From: Wyeomyia smithii
Lineage: Eukaryota; Arthropoda; Insecta; Diptera; Culicidae
NCBI RefSeq assembly: GCF_029784165.1
Contig: NC_073695.1
Location: forward strand, 102,365,306-102,429,305
Length of the DNA stretch: 64,000 nt
Direction of reading: 5' to 3'
The notes beneath the pieces were generated by a model. It did not search any database, was not told the origin of the DNA, and was given only the letters and a program-made list of their open reading frames with translations. Positions 12,494 through 24,606 of the stretch are shown here, piece after piece. Positions within the stretch are counted from its first letter, which is position 1. Every line of letters begins with the position of its first letter. The translations under genes and the position numbers were made by a program.

Positions 12494-12946
12494 TTCTCGG
12501 ATGTCCCTTTCGTAAACTCTAAACGCTGAAGGGCGTGCATCTTCCTTTAGAGGCTTATTCAACATCAGTGTCCATCGTATCTCTATGACAAATTAACAGC
12601 TTTGCAAGGATCTCGCACGCGGAATTTCATAGTTCCAACTCATCGGACTTCGTCTCTTGATGATAGCCCGGTGCTTATCAATTGGGCGGAATTGGGGGTA
12701 TATGGGTGGGTTAATTCCTTTGTAATGAAATCCATCTTGTTGTCTGTGTGTCATCACTCTCTTTTGGGGGACTCTTGTTTGTATTGCTTGTATAGGACTC
12801 AACGTCATCATCTTGTTCGTTATTAAAAACATGATTTTCCGTCAACTGATGCAAATTCGTTGCCAGATCATGAGTTTTCGTGCAAATTTATCAGTAAAAA
12901 CAAACAGGTAAAATTTCGTTCCGGGAAGCTGTCCAAAATCCATCGT

Positions 12947-13667
12947 CCATAAGGGGGGGGGGGGGGGGTTAGGGTTTTGAGGGTTCAAAAAAAGTGATTT
13001 GGACATTTGGACATTCTTGACGAAAGTTCTATACTCTATGGTCCCGGCATTGATGATTCTATGTGAGTAAAATAAAAAATAAATAGCTTACTAAGTTTTA
13101 TCGGGGTCTTTTCGCTACGAAAAACTTTAAACGCGTTCGATGTTCAAATCGATGTTTTTTGAGTCGGTGCACTCTGTATCTCAAAATCTATTCAACCGAT
13201 CGTTCTCAAATTTTTTACAGTATTTCCTTACATAATTTATGAGGTAACCCTCATAAATTATAATTATTATTATTAACAACAATAGTCATGAATTTAGGCC
13301 AAAAATCGGTATTTTCACTTTCAAGTCTTGTAAAAAGTTCAAAAATTAAAAAAAAACGGAAAAACTCGACAGAGATACCTAGAGGGACATAAAAATTTAA
13401 GGAAAAACTTTGGTTATTTCATTTCAGATGATCCAGTGCTGAGGTATGACGTGCACCGCAAAAAGTATTTTTTCTGAGGCGCCTGCGAAGAATTGCTACC
13501 ATTCGGTCAATTTTCAATATTTTTCAACCAATATTTTACAGAATATAGTTCAATTACTACTCTTTAATGTACAATAATCAGAAATAAATTTACTTTCACC
13601 GTACGCCCAAAAAAAAAATCTGTAAAAACCTGTTTTTTCTGCCTTCAAAACCCTACCCCCCCATAAG
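12947..13667. mobile_element. 707-bp TIR element with 7-bp duplication CCATAAG
   Basis: 'ccataag' at 12947-12953 and 13661-13667 flanks a body whose ends read ggggg...'gttagggttttga' and 'tcaaaaccctacccccc', which are inverted. The 7-8-bp duplication suits hAT-type elements, but the poly-G end makes the exact terminus uncertain. The left end contains a G run of about 15. No coding capacity was found. Confidence 0.7.
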
Positions 13668-16300
13668 CAAGCATCATCAGCACCTTCTGGTACAATTTTC
13701 GAGCACGTGGTTTAGTCATTAGGTTTTGCTTCTGCGTCCTGTTGGATTACTTACGTATGCGTCCTTTGGGTTACAGGTCCGTGTGCAGAAATATTTTCCT
13801 TTTTTCGTCTTCCGTTCAGTTCAAACTTCACGCAACGGAGGAAACTTTCAGCGATGAAAGGCGAAAAGTTTTTAAACAAATAGCTGTCAAAACATTTCAA
13901 ATCCGATCACCAGGGACGCTGCTCTATAACTGAAAAATTTTCCGGGTTCTAAATGAACCATGTTTCAAAAGACGTCTCCCCCGATAAACACAATCGGGCG
14001 AGATATCTGGCTCAGGGGCACCGATAAATTATGCGTAAAAATGTTTTATACATTTTTCTCAGATGTTCTAAAGCTATTTTGAGAACCTTGCCCAGATAAA
14101 ATAATAGTTTTCAAAAAATTTCAATATCAATTGCTAACCTAAATGTTTGATTAGGATGATATCCAGTCTGCAATGGCTGGATATGAGATGTGACAAAAAT
14201 GTAACGAGAAAGTCAGAACTCTTTTTTGCAGCCTCTATCTATACACAACAGCAGCTATCATGCTTCTTTGCAGTTCCAACTGGTTGCCTAAAGCTAAACC
14301 TCCGATAGAAACCATAATCACTATTCGAGTAAGAAATCACTCTTCCCGTTTTCATGCGTGGTTGCTCCTTTCCGCACAGAATAACCGTATTTTTTTATGC
14401 TTACCGCCGAGCGAATTCCATCATAGCAAATGTTTGATCGGGACCACATCTATCGTACAGTATCCGGCGATATGCAAGTGCGGTGAGCGGTATCAGGCTT
14501 ATACAAACGTACAGCACAACACAGCTGAACATCGTTGAAGCTAAAACGAAGAAAAGCTCAAACAGCAGCCGGCGTTATGCTCGAATCAAATCAATCCTGA
14601 CGCCATAGCTCGCTGCTGTGAGCTGATGCAGAACCACTTTTCCAATCAATATCAATGGTGAATGTTAACAATATCCTGTCGGTGGAAAGAGTTTGGTTTT
14701 CCGCATTTTCTGTACATACTGCTGCCATGATGTCAGATGATTCGTGAAGAGATGGTGACACACGTTTACTTGGTTGCTAATGCTTATTCCGCTTAAAAGT
14801 ATTAAGCACGGAAAATGTTTTCGAAAATTTTTGAATTTGGAAACTTATCTAAAAATGCGATATCAAAATGGCTAAATGTGTTAAACATGCTAATATAATA
14901 TAATAATAATTTCGTCCTAACTTTTTTAAATCTTTTATCTTATGCTGATAGACGTGCGCACACAAACGACGAACGGTGAGATGAGATGTTCGACAGGCTC
15001 TCGAGCCAAGGATGAATGATGATGGAAATCGAACTGTACAGAATTTGTGGTGTACTGTCGCAGTGCGGGACACAGTGGATGTTATCGGGGTGGGTAAATG
15101 TTGACGAAACGTGATAACACAAGCAGAACGATAGTGACTAGGTCAACATGTTTGAACATTAAGAAAATAAAATTCATCGCAAGTTTGCTGTGCCCTGCAT
15201 AGCAGAGATAGACATTCAAGTCAGCTACTGTAAGATGGGCGACTCGACCTTGCTGTACATACCTACAGTATGACCGAGACGGTATGCAGTGAGTAGATGC
15301 CGGAAGAACTGACAAATTGAAGTTTCCTTCTCCGACGGATGACTACTGAATTTTGAATGCACTTGAGCACGACGAGTGTTCTGGAGAATACATACAACAG
15401 CTCAATCGGGCAGTGGTGCTAGTTGGCACTTATACTCGCAGTATGGTGAAGTGAAACAATTATTATTGCGAACATCATCTATTTTTTTTAACTTCAGCTG
15501 TTTGTTCTTATATGTTGGCTACAAGTCATATCAAATTCATAATTTTAATACACGGGTTACTAAACTAAATTTTCTACTAGCGCCGTACACAAACGCAAGG
15601 TCAGCACCGTCAACTACCAAAATTCGCCGAATGCTTCATATCATCGATCGTATATCACCTTACGTGATGATGCAAATTTACAAAATATGAATGTGCTTTC
15701 AAATCATTTGCACTGCTTGGCGATTGAAACTGAATTCAATAGTGGTTCGTTACCTACTAAATCGATATGTTAGCTATCAAAATCATCACCAGTATTTTTA
15801 CTAAACCCGAAAAAAGATGTAATCCTACGTCAAAACACAATACAAACCAAAGAATGGCTTGATAAACATTATCCCTGCGCCGGAAAAATTAACCGATTAT
15901 TGCATAGTGTGCTGAATTTCGTATAAGCAATGAGGGAATGATGAACATTCAAAAGAGGCTGCTGCGCACGAAAATACGGTGAAAAATTTACAAAATAGGT
16001 TTGAATGATAGTAAAGTGAAGTGAAGGTGAAAACTCTGAAGACGTCGAAGAAACAAAAAAAAATCCTGCATGAATTTTTGCGTCGACAATAGGTGAAACA
16101 CTGTATGTTTATTTTTTTACAGAACTGCAGTCTTACAACCAGCTACTTTGCCTAAGACATCATTTCAATCAAGTGTACCCATTTTCCCACATATCGAGGG
16201 TTGTTCGTAAACCACATGGTCGTTATAAAAGAGTGTTCTCAAAAACACGATTATTACCATCAGATACTATTACCTCAAGTGGTATAAGAGTGTATTAGGT
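13668..16300. other. largely unique sequence, no gene recognised
   Basis: Mixed-composition sequence without identifiable transposon ends or protein motifs. Short frames (14260-14538, 15376-15690) have no recognisable product. It may be host intergenic or intronic DNA, but I see nothing decisive. Confidence 0.4.
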
Positions 16301-16306
16301 GGCATC

Positions 16307-16465
16307 CATAAATTACGTAACGCTCATAGGGGGAAGGGGGTATCCTTGAGCGTTACGATGTGTTACATAGGGGAGGGGGGAGGTAAGATCAGCGTTACGT
16401 AACATAAAATCTCTGAGAGACTCTCCAAAAACAAAATTCTTCTACAGCGTTACGTAATTTTTATG
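16307..16465. mobile_element. MITE with CATAAATTACGTAACG ends
   Basis: 'cataaattacgtaacgctca' at the left is matched inverted by 'agcgttacgtaatttttatg' at the right, and 'agcgttacg' motifs recur inside. Purine-rich 'agggggaaggggg' tracts lie next to the arms. The boundaries are approximate. Confidence 0.55.
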
Positions 16466-16518
16466 TTGGCGTTACGTTTCGTTACATATGGGGGGTGGAG
16501 GGTTTAAAATTCGTGTCA

Positions 16519-16640
16519 GTAGGATCGTAGCGCAAGCCCTGCAATTGTCCTGTATACTTAACAGTTGGCTGCGAAGTCGATGTATAATAAAAAAGGTCGA
16601 GTTCTGATACGGAATGTAGCTTGCTTTGCTTGCATTAAAT
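16519..16640 (+). repeat. SINE-type repeat body, partial copy
   Basis: 'aggatcgtagcg', 'acttaacagttggctgcgaa' and 'cggaatgtagc...gctttgctt' match the body of the tRNA-derived SINE at 24410-24595 in the same order. The tRNA-like head is missing here. Confidence 0.7.
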
Positions 16641-17076
16641 TATTGAATTATTGAATAAAACCAATAAAATAAATTGAAAATTATTAGCCTGTTCCAAATG
16701 ATGACAAAAATAAAATTTTCGATATTCCAATATTCTTATACGGAAACTCAATTTAATCCACCTAGCGGTGAGACCCAGTCTTTCTCATTCTAACTTTTTA
16801 CTTGTTTAAGGGGTAATATCTACCAAATGCTCAAAAAAACAAGGCTTTTTTCATGAATTTTTTTACAGGATATTTGAGATGTAAGGTATATACATAATAT
16901 ATCATTGGATTGAACAACTTTTGCAAAATAGAAAAAATATTTTTATTGCTATTTTTGTTACAAAATGGCGGCTGTGCAGCGATTGCCGTGAATGACTTTT
17001 TGCCTTTCTCCTAGAAAGGTATAGCAATCACTGGAAAAACCAAAGGTATAAAAGTGCTCCAAAGGGTCGAATCTCT

Positions 17077-17110
17077 GTATGTGTGTGTGTATGTGTGTGT
17101 GTGTGTGTAT
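17077..17110. repeat. (GT)n microsatellite
   Basis: About 34 bp of GT with 'tat' interruptions, inside the dispersed repeat. Confidence 0.9.
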
Positions 17111-18494
17111 GTAACGCTCTCCCAATCTCATTCGATTTTCTCAGAGATGGCTGGACCGATCTCCATGAAATTAATTGCAAATGAGAGGTCTGGTTGCCCC
17201 ATAAGACCCTGTTGAATTTCATTGCAATCGGATTTTTAGTTTAGAGGTTATGTTTAAAAATGTGAAAATCTCGAAACATCATTATCTCAGAAACTACTCA
17301 ACCGATTTTAGCAAATTTGATTTTAAATGAACGAGCTACCTAAAAAACCTTTAACTTTTGAGTTTCATGAAGATTGAACGTGTGGTTCAGAAGTTATTTA
17401 AAGAAACGTGTTCTGGAGAGTGTTTAATCTCACTCATGTTTCTCAGAGATGGCCGAACCGATTTCCAATTAATTAGTGTCATTTGGAAGGTCTAATTACC
17501 CCATAAGACCCTATTGATTTTTTTTGTAATCGGACTATTACTTTGCCTGTTATGTTTAAAAATGTGAAATCCAACTATGAAAAGAAACATGTTTCGAAGA
17601 CTACTTAAACTCACTCACTTTTCTCAGAGATGGCTGAACCGATTTCCAAGAAATTAGTATCAAATGAAAGGTCTAGCTGCCTCATAACACCCTATTGAAT
17701 TTTTATGTAATCGGTCTGTTACTTTGTCTGTAATGTATCAAAATATGAAAATCACGAAACTTCATTATCTCAGAAAGTACACAACCGATTTGAGCAATAT
17801 TGGTATCAAATGAACGGGCTAGTTAATTGATGAATTTTATAGTGATTAAACACGTGGTTCAAAAATTGTGAAAAGAAACATGTTCCGGTGACTTTTCAAA
17901 TTCACTCGTTTTCCCAAAAATGGCTGGACTAAATTCAACAATCTGAGTGTCAAATGAAAAGTTTGGCTTTCCTATAGGTTCCCATTTTATTTGAATATAA
18001 TAGTATTTTTATTCCAACCGGTATGTATTAAATTATAAAAACAATGAAAGTCTATTATCTCAAAGATCACACGACTTATTTGAACATATCTAGTGTCATT
18101 TGAACGGGTTGTCTCTCAAACTCACAAGTAAGAAATTTCATTGCAATTTGATACATGATTCAAAAGTTATGAAAAGAAACGAAATTCAAAGACTATTTAA
18201 AACTGTAACTGCTTTGATCAAACATATGGCCTCAACAAAATTTAAATTTGGTGTTGTGCAATTCGTACGTTCCCGGTATTGCTCGTGATTGAAGTGTACG
18301 AAATTCAAAGTCATTTCTTTTATTTCGCTATTTCTTCAGCACGAATATTTTACTCCTAATTAATAATTTTTTTAACTTTTTGCCTTTCTCTTAGAAAGGT
18401 ATAGCAATCACTTGCTAAACCGAAGATATGAAAGTGCTCCAAAGGGCCGAATGGCATATATCACTCGACTCAGTTCGACGAGCTGAGCATTTTC

Positions 18495-18537
18495 TGTATG
18501 TATGTATGTATGTGTATGTGTGTGTGTGTGTATGTGC
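18495..18537. repeat. (GTAT)n/(GT)n microsatellite
   Basis: About 43 bp of tatg and gt units at the position equivalent to the 17077 tract in the second half of the dispersed repeat. Confidence 0.9.
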
Positions 18538-19519
18538 AGATTTTTATTTTCACTCACTTTTCTCAGAGATGGCTGGACCGATTTTAATGAAATTATATGC
18601 AAATGAAAGTTCTAGTTGCCCCATAAGACACTATTGATTTTTTTGCAATCGGACTATTACTTTGCCTGTTATGTTTAAAAATGTGAAATCTAGCTATGAA
18701 AAGAAACATATTCCGAAGAATACATAAACTCACTCATTTTTCTCAGAGATGGCTGAACCGATTTTCACGAAATTAGTGTCAAATGAAAGGTCTAGCTGAC
18801 TCATAACACCCTATTGAATTTTACTGTAATCGAACTGTAACTTCGTCTGTAATGTACCGAATTGTGAAAATCACGAAACTTCATTATCTCAGAAAGTACA
18901 CAACCGATTTGATCAATAGTATTATCAGATGAACGGGCTAGTTAAGGGTTAACTGATGAATTATGATTTAACACGTAGTTTCAAAGTTTGGCTGCCCTAT
19001 ACGTTCCCATTTCATTTGATTATAATTGAACTTAAGCCACCGTTATGCATTAAATTGTTAATAAAACAATGAAAGTCTATTATTTCACATGACTTATTTG
19101 AACATAACTAGTGTCATACGAACGAGTCATCGCTCAAACTTACAAATAACAAACTTCATAACAATTTGATATGTGGTTCAAAAGTTATGGAAAGAAAAGA
19201 AATTCAATGGCTATTTAAAACTATACCTACTTCGATCAATATTATTTAAATGTGGTATTGTACCATTTGAATGTTCCAGGTATCGCTCGTGATTGAATTG
19301 TTTTAAATTAAGAGTCATTTCTTTTATTTCGCTATTTCTTGAGCATTTACATTACGTCAAATTTCATATTTTATACTTCAATTACAACATCATTATTTTA
19401 GAACCCAAAAAGTGAATACACATTTATTGGATTGAAGCGTTCATGTAAATCTATTTTTACAAATAATAAGTTTGAATGAGAAAGGCTGAGTCTGACCGCT
19501 AGGTGGATTAATTTAGGTT

Positions 19520-19850
19520 TTTTAAAGTTGTTCCGCGGCGGGCAGTAGAAGTCGTGCCCAACACCACCTATAACCAAAACAATTTTTTTTCATTATCTAC
19601 ATAAGTGTGAAGTACACATGATTATATTTTTAGAATTTTTCTTCGCAAAATGGCAACGGCTTGAAAAAAAACAGTTCCGTTTCGACAAAAAAAAAATCGA
19701 CTTTGATTGTTTATAACTTTAGTTGTTGTTTATCAATCGCCAAAATCGTGTGTACTTCACTAGATAATCTAATGAAGAAGCTACAGTTAAAATTTCAAGT
19801 CAATCGGATGTAAACTTTTTCAGTTCTACTGCTCGCCGATTTTGAAAACA
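19520..19850. repeat. foldback sequence with 'cggcgggcagtagaa' arms
   Basis: 'cggcgggcagtagaa' (near 19535) and 'ttctactgctcgccg' (near 19828) are inverted. A second inverted pair lies further in: 'tgaagtacacatgatt' (near 19610) against 'aatcgtgtgtacttca' (near 19745). Together they suggest an imperfect hairpin element of about 300 bp. No target duplication was identified. Confidence 0.5.
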
Positions 19851-20446
19851 TGGTTTTGAGAAAAACGCGTTTAAAGTTTAAAATTGCTATAAATCTTAAG
19901 AATCACAACAGTAAAGCCCCTTAATATTTTTTTAACCTTCAGTCAGCTACCCTTGTGCCGTAAAGTTGTCCTTTCTGGGCTTTATCTTCCTGGGCAAAAC
20001 TCAAACTTGTCACTCATATTTGAGTACTTTTGAGTATAACTCACAGTTAAAAAGTATCAAAAAACTCAAACAAAGAACGTACACAACGAGAACGGCTGAT
20101 CTACTAAACAAATGGAAATTGTGAGTAAACACGTGCTGTAGAGAAGCTGTAACGGTCGAAACATGCTGCAGCGACCTCTATACTACAAATTTGAAACACG
20201 ATATCCATCAAAGGTAACTTCTACTAGTTTACAAAGTTTACAAATTAAAAACAAAAACGAGCATCGCCAAAATAAACGAAAAATGTTTTTTTTGGAGCAT
20301 GAAAGTTGTTCGGTAAAAATTGACTTAAACGAATTTTTAATTTTGATCAGCACTTAGGCGATGTAGATTTTGATTCTAGGATAGTTTTAGCATGATTTAA
20401 GCAAATAAAAAAAAAATGACAAGAAAAATTTTTTTTTTGGTAGATA

Positions 20447-21302
20447 GGGTAACGGGGGTATTTTGGCCCACCCGTTAACATTTTGCGCATTTTATCTGAA
20501 AAATTCAATGAATATAAGAAAACTATGCATGCATCATTGAAATAACACACCCTAGAATCATACTACACTTTAATTTTCGGCAAAAAACTGACTCTAGTTA
20601 GCATTATTTTGGAATTAGTTCATACATATTCTAAGTCATGGCTGAGTCAACCTAAAGTCAAGAGGAAGTGGTAATATACATGTCAACGTCCGGAAGCAAT
20701 TGTAACAAATATGTATGTTTTTGAAATAATTCGTTGTTGTAGTAACATCAATAAAATATCATAGAAACAGTTTGTATACTCTAACAAGTTGGAAAAAGTT
20801 AAAATAGTAGTTTAAGGCATGGCCGAAATATGTTTGTCTTTTTCTAAAGCGAACATATTTTGGCCATGCCAAGTTTTAACAGCCATTCGGCCGTTGCGCG
20901 CTAATTTATCACTTTCAACGATATGCAGTTTGCTGAGAATGCCTGTCAAACCGCATTCAAACCCAATTTTTTCATTTTTAGATGCTTAAAATTTACAAAA
21001 ATTTACAGTAGAAGGATGTTCTCCTCAAACCTACTATTTCTACTCTAAAAATACCGATGATGATCTCAAAAATAATTAGTCCGAAATTTTTTCATACTCG
21101 GCTCTAAATATAGAGGTGGGCCAAAATAAAAATGTGGTGGACCAAAATATTTTTTAATACTTCGTAGAAATTTTGATATTTCTAGGATAGCTAGCTCTTA
21201 AAAATGGTATAATAGAGTAAGTATTTATTTTGAAAAATTGTGTTTGTTTTTAATACATTGTGCGATCACTTCCCAAAGCTGGTCAAAATACCCCCGTTAC
21301 CC
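20447..21302. mobile_element. 856-bp TIR element, GGGTAACGGGGGTATTTTGG ends, TA duplication
   Basis: 'gggtaacgggggtattttgg' and 'tcaaaatacccccgttaccc' are inverted complements with one mismatch over 20 bp, flanked by TA at 20445-20446 and 21303-21304. No transposase frame was seen. The end design (GGG start, G-run, TA target) resembles the elements at 2091 and 55069, which suggests they are moved by related transposases (inference). Confidence 0.85.
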
Positions 21303-22280
21303 TATTACCCCTTAAATAGATTCACACGAACACTACAATTTTTAGGAGAAAAAATACACTTTGATGATTTCTGCTGGACTCATTTTTCACTCTGAATCAC
21401 AAATTTTTGGTAACCAACAGTACAATTATACCGAACATTTAAAACTTAACATTCACACACATATGAACATACATAACCATATACACATGCAAACAACATG
21501 AAATAAATATGTTTCAAATATATGACGCAAATTTTTTTCGATCGTGGTATAATTAAAACATCACTGTACTCATACATAGATCGGACTCGATTATATATAG
21601 ACTCGATTATATATCATTTTAAATTCCTCTATTTATAGCAGAATTATTTTATTTCAAATATGACTTATCTGAAGCTGAAACGTCGCTAGGAAACGTCCAT
21701 AAAATACGCTTGAAAAGAAAAGAGAGAGAGAGGGCTATCTGACAAAGCGTTGCCACCCATGCGAAAAAAATTTGAGGATCGTTGCAAAAGAAGAGGGTTA
21801 CGAAAATAATTATTTTTGTTCGGCGTAATCAATAGTCGATCCATAAATAATTCATAAAATTAACAGAAAAGCAACCTATTTTTTTATATAAATTAAGGGA
21901 AAATAAAAAATACCAAAATTTGAATATAATAAATAAAATATATCAAAAAATAGATAAAAATAAAAAATTTTAAGTATTTTTAAAAAAATTTAAATAGAGT
22001 AAACAATAATAAAAATAAATAAAAATAAATCAAAGATAAATAAAAAAACATAAACAAAATTTGAAAAAAATACAAAAAATAGTTTTCGTCTAGGGTTAAA
22101 AGTAAACAAATGAATATACACTGATAAATTTTTCTTTTTACGTTTGACTACATTTACATAAAAAATAACTGCACGACATAATTACTTTTTTGATCTTATG
22201 ATAAATGATCTTATTAATAGTATTGCCTTCGTTTCTGAGGTGCATTCGTGCATCATTCAATATGGGTTTTTGAAACCAAA
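21303..22280. other. A+T-rich sequence, no gene recognised
   Basis: Very A+T-rich, with low-complexity 'aaataaaaataaat' stretches around 21880-22090 and a (GA)n run at 21720-21732. No open frame of note. Confidence 0.5.
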
Positions 22281-23390
22281 ATGTCACATAGAAGCCAGAA
22301 TCCAATCCAATACTTTTGGCTAGTACAATGCCAAGTTTAAATCATGTCGAGGCCACATATTTCGATCAATCAATTTCGTTTCTTTTCATTTTACCATTAT
22401 GTTATGAAATTTGTTACTTGTAAGTTTTAGAAGCAGCCCGTAGTTATGTTCAAATAAGTCGTGTAATCTTTGAGACCATAGACTTTCGTTGTTTCTTCAA
22501 TTTAATACACAACCATCGGAATTAAATTCCGATTATAATCGAATGGAATGGGTACCCATAGGGCAGCCAAACCATTCATTTGACAACAAGATTGTTGGAA
22601 TTAGTCCAGCCATCTTTGGGAAAACGAGTGAATTTGAAAAGTCATCGGATCACAGACACATTTACAATCCGATTACAATCAAATTCAATAGGGTGTTATG
22701 GAGCAGCTAGACCTTCCATTTGACACTAATTTTGTGAAAATCGGTTTAGTCATCTTTGAGAAAAGTGAGTGCGTTTAAGTAGTCTTCGGAACATGTTTCT
22801 TTTCATTGCTGGATTTCACATTTTTAAATTTAACAGACAAAGTAATAGTCCGATTGCAAAAAAAAAACAAAAGGGTATTATGAGGCAACTAGACCTTCCA
22901 TTTGACACTGATTTTATGAAAATCGGTTTAGTCATCTCTGAGAAACTTGAGTGAGATTAAACAGTCTCCAGAACACGTTTCTTTCCATAACTTCCGAACC
23001 ACATGTTCAATCTTTATAAAATTCGAAAGTTGAAGGTTTTTTATGTACCACGTCCATTTAAAACCAATTTTGTTAAAATCGGTTGTGTAGTTTTTGAGAT
23101 AATGAACTTTCGTGATTTTCACATTTTGATGAATAACATACAAACTAAAAATTCGATTACAATAAAATTTAATAGGGTTTTTGGGGTAACTATACCTTTC
23201 ATTTGAGAATAGTTTAATGAAAATCGGTCCAGCCATCTCTGAGAAAATCGAGTGAGATTGAGAAGTTGCACATACACACACATACAGAAAATGCTCAGCT
23301 CGTCGAACTGAGCCGAGTGATATATGCCATTCGGCCTTTTGGATCACTTTTATATCTTCGGTTTTGCCAGTGATTGCTAATGTGGTAGAT
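22281..23390 (-). repeat. dispersed 'ctcagagatggctg' repeat, reverse orientation
   Basis: It carries 'cagccatctctgagaaa' or variants near 22606, 22745, 22930 and 23228, and ends with 'gctcagctcgtcgaactgag' and 'tcttcggttttgccagtgat', the reverse complement of the start of each half in the 17-19 kb copy. The far end is degraded. The 139-codon minus frame here is non-functional read-through of the repeat. Confidence 0.75.
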
Positions 23391-23500
23391 AAGAACTCAC
23401 CAATTTTCGACTCAAAATAAAATTAGGTTCTACGAAAGCTAAAATGAAGAAATTTATAAAACTACTTTTTGTTTTGATATTTTTTATTAGGTGTGCAAAT

Positions 23501-23900
23501 ACAAGGTGTTCAGTAAGTTCGAATGCAACTTTTCATTGTTTTGTAGGTGCGCACCATGTGCAATTTGTGTATTTGTATTGGTGTCAGCTTCAGCCTCATA
23601 TATAGGCTCACAGATGACTTGCTGTCATTTGTTGTTTGTTCACCGCGCGTAGAAAAGGAATTTCGCGGCTCGCAGGTAAGAAGTGCTCGTGTTTTCTGAT
23701 ATGAAACTGTTTGTCTTGCAACAACCGTACAATGCCCAAAATGATCGTATGTGGGCGCCGACGTTGGCCAGTATCTCCTCGTCCCACATAGACATCCCGC
23801 GGTTCCGTAGCGCCCCGTCGCTAAAGGTTTGGGGGCCGTATCCAGGCATGGAAAGCTCCCACTGCACAGTGGTCCAAGAATGCAATCTAGCGGAACAAAG
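23501..23900 (+). pseudogene. maT/ITmD37-like transposase fragment (IS630-Tc1-mariner)
   Basis: DDE transposases of this group cut and paste TA-flanked elements. A frame at 23683-23904 reads 'VFSDMKLFVLQQPYNAQNDR' then 'MWAPTLASIS' and 'SLKVWG', matching the first-aspartate block (FSDEK..) and the following QNDR.W and vmVWG signatures. Only this central portion of about 55 residues is present; the N-terminus and the other two catalytic residues are missing. Upstream, 'aaggtgttcagtaagttcga' (23504-23523) may be the element's terminal repeat, since 'agggtatttaaaaagttcga' near 62528 is similar. It is a dead fragment. Confidence 0.6.
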
Positions 23901-24398
23901 TTAATAACTCCCGATCGTGTTGGTTTTTTGAGATAGTGTTGTCGGCAATGTCATGAGAATAATCAAGGAATATTTTTGTATGAAAATATTTGTACTAAAC
24001 GTGTACTGAACTAGTACTGATTTTTTTTATGCGGCAAAGTTCAAAATTTAAAAGATTTTTAATAAGAAAGTCATAGAGTTTGCTAGTCTACTTATAAAAA
24101 AATAAAAAAATTAATGTTTTTTGTCCATTTTTTTACAAAAAAATCAATATCTCATACACTGTGGCTTCTTGAATAGTTGTAATTTACGAAGAGTTTCATA
24201 TTATTGGCTAATGAACAACTTTGTAAAAGAAACCATCCGTCTAAATTGCAAGAATGAAGTAAAAAAAAACCTTGTTTGTTCTCGATATCTGTCAATAGAT
24301 GGCGCCAGCAGTATTTTGACAAATCTAAAACGTGATGATTCAAGCTTAGACAAACCGTGAACTAACCGCTGACTCGTTATTGGTTTTATTGTGGCGTC

Positions 24399-24606
24399 AT
24401 ATGCTTTAAGTCCTTCCAGCTGGTCTCGCCAGTCGTCGTAGGTTCGAGTCTCGGCTCAGGAAAGACTTTTAGTGTAGGATCGTAGCGCTGGCCCCGCAAA
24501 TTTCCTGTACACTTAACAGTTGGCTGCGAAGTCGGTGTAAAATTAACAGAAGGTAAAGTTCCGTATCGGAATGTAGCACCAAGGCTTTGCTTTGCATATG
24601 CTTTAA
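24399..24606 (+). mobile_element. tRNA-derived SINE with 11-bp target duplication
   Basis: The body 24410-24595 is flanked by exact copies of 'atatgctttaa' (24399-24409 and 24596-24606), the hallmark of target-primed insertion. Near its 5' end, 'cgtaggttcgagtctcggct' contains a Pol III B box (ggttcgagtc). The A box is incomplete, so the head is probably 5'-truncated. A second partial copy of the body lies at 16519-16640. The 86-codon minus frame over it is a shadow. Confidence 0.85.

Larger units (their letters stand above)
8493..12830 (+). pseudogene. non-LTR retrotransposon ORF2 (endonuclease plus reverse transcriptase), broken
   Basis: ORF2 nicks target DNA and reverse-transcribes the element RNA. 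In order I can read the ORF2 start 'FNLCHANAQ' (8493-8546), then after an insertion 'KFEEIKLLLVNSQISVACFT' directly followed by 'ETWL' and 'RGGGIIVYV' (9405-9640, apurinic-type endonuclease), 'ATVYNPPE' in another frame, the linker near 10061-10280, and a reverse transcriptase core at 10501-11148 with 'LLDFSKAFDTI', 'SGVPQGSVLGPLFF' and the catalytic 'MFADDVQLY'. 'AWWASKNSLSLNNTKTKAVL' follows from 11155, 'YNVNRFTSVCHLQK' ends near 11590, and after a further insertion the C-terminus 'YLYDKLTALQGSRTRN' sits near 12576-12625. Several frameshifts and stops disable it. ORF1 lies upstream in the same orientation. The motifs fit the Jockey/CR1 superclade; the exact clade is undecided. Confidence 0.85.
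16749..19515. mobile_element. 2.8 kb dispersed repeat with inverted ends, made of about 180-300-bp internal units
   Basis: The left end 'aatttaatccacctagcggt' and the right end 'accgctaggtggattaattt' are inverted, and each is followed inward by a 'tttctcattc'/'gaatgagaaa' phrase, giving inverted ends of about 45 bp. The inside holds direct units with 'ctcagagatggctg(a/g)accg' near 17140, 17442, 17622, 17912 (degenerate), 18562 and 18742, plus '(a/t)attatctcagaaa' units. 'ttgcctttct-c-tagaaaggtatagcaatcac' begins the two halves at 17000 and 18380. There is no protein. Related segments lie at 1-720 and 22.3-23.4 kb. The family name is not known to me. Confidence 0.65.

Noticed and set aside
22928..23347. 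139-codon minus frame
   Set aside because: It runs through the dispersed 'ctcagagatggctg' repeat, and similar shadow frames appear over the other copies.
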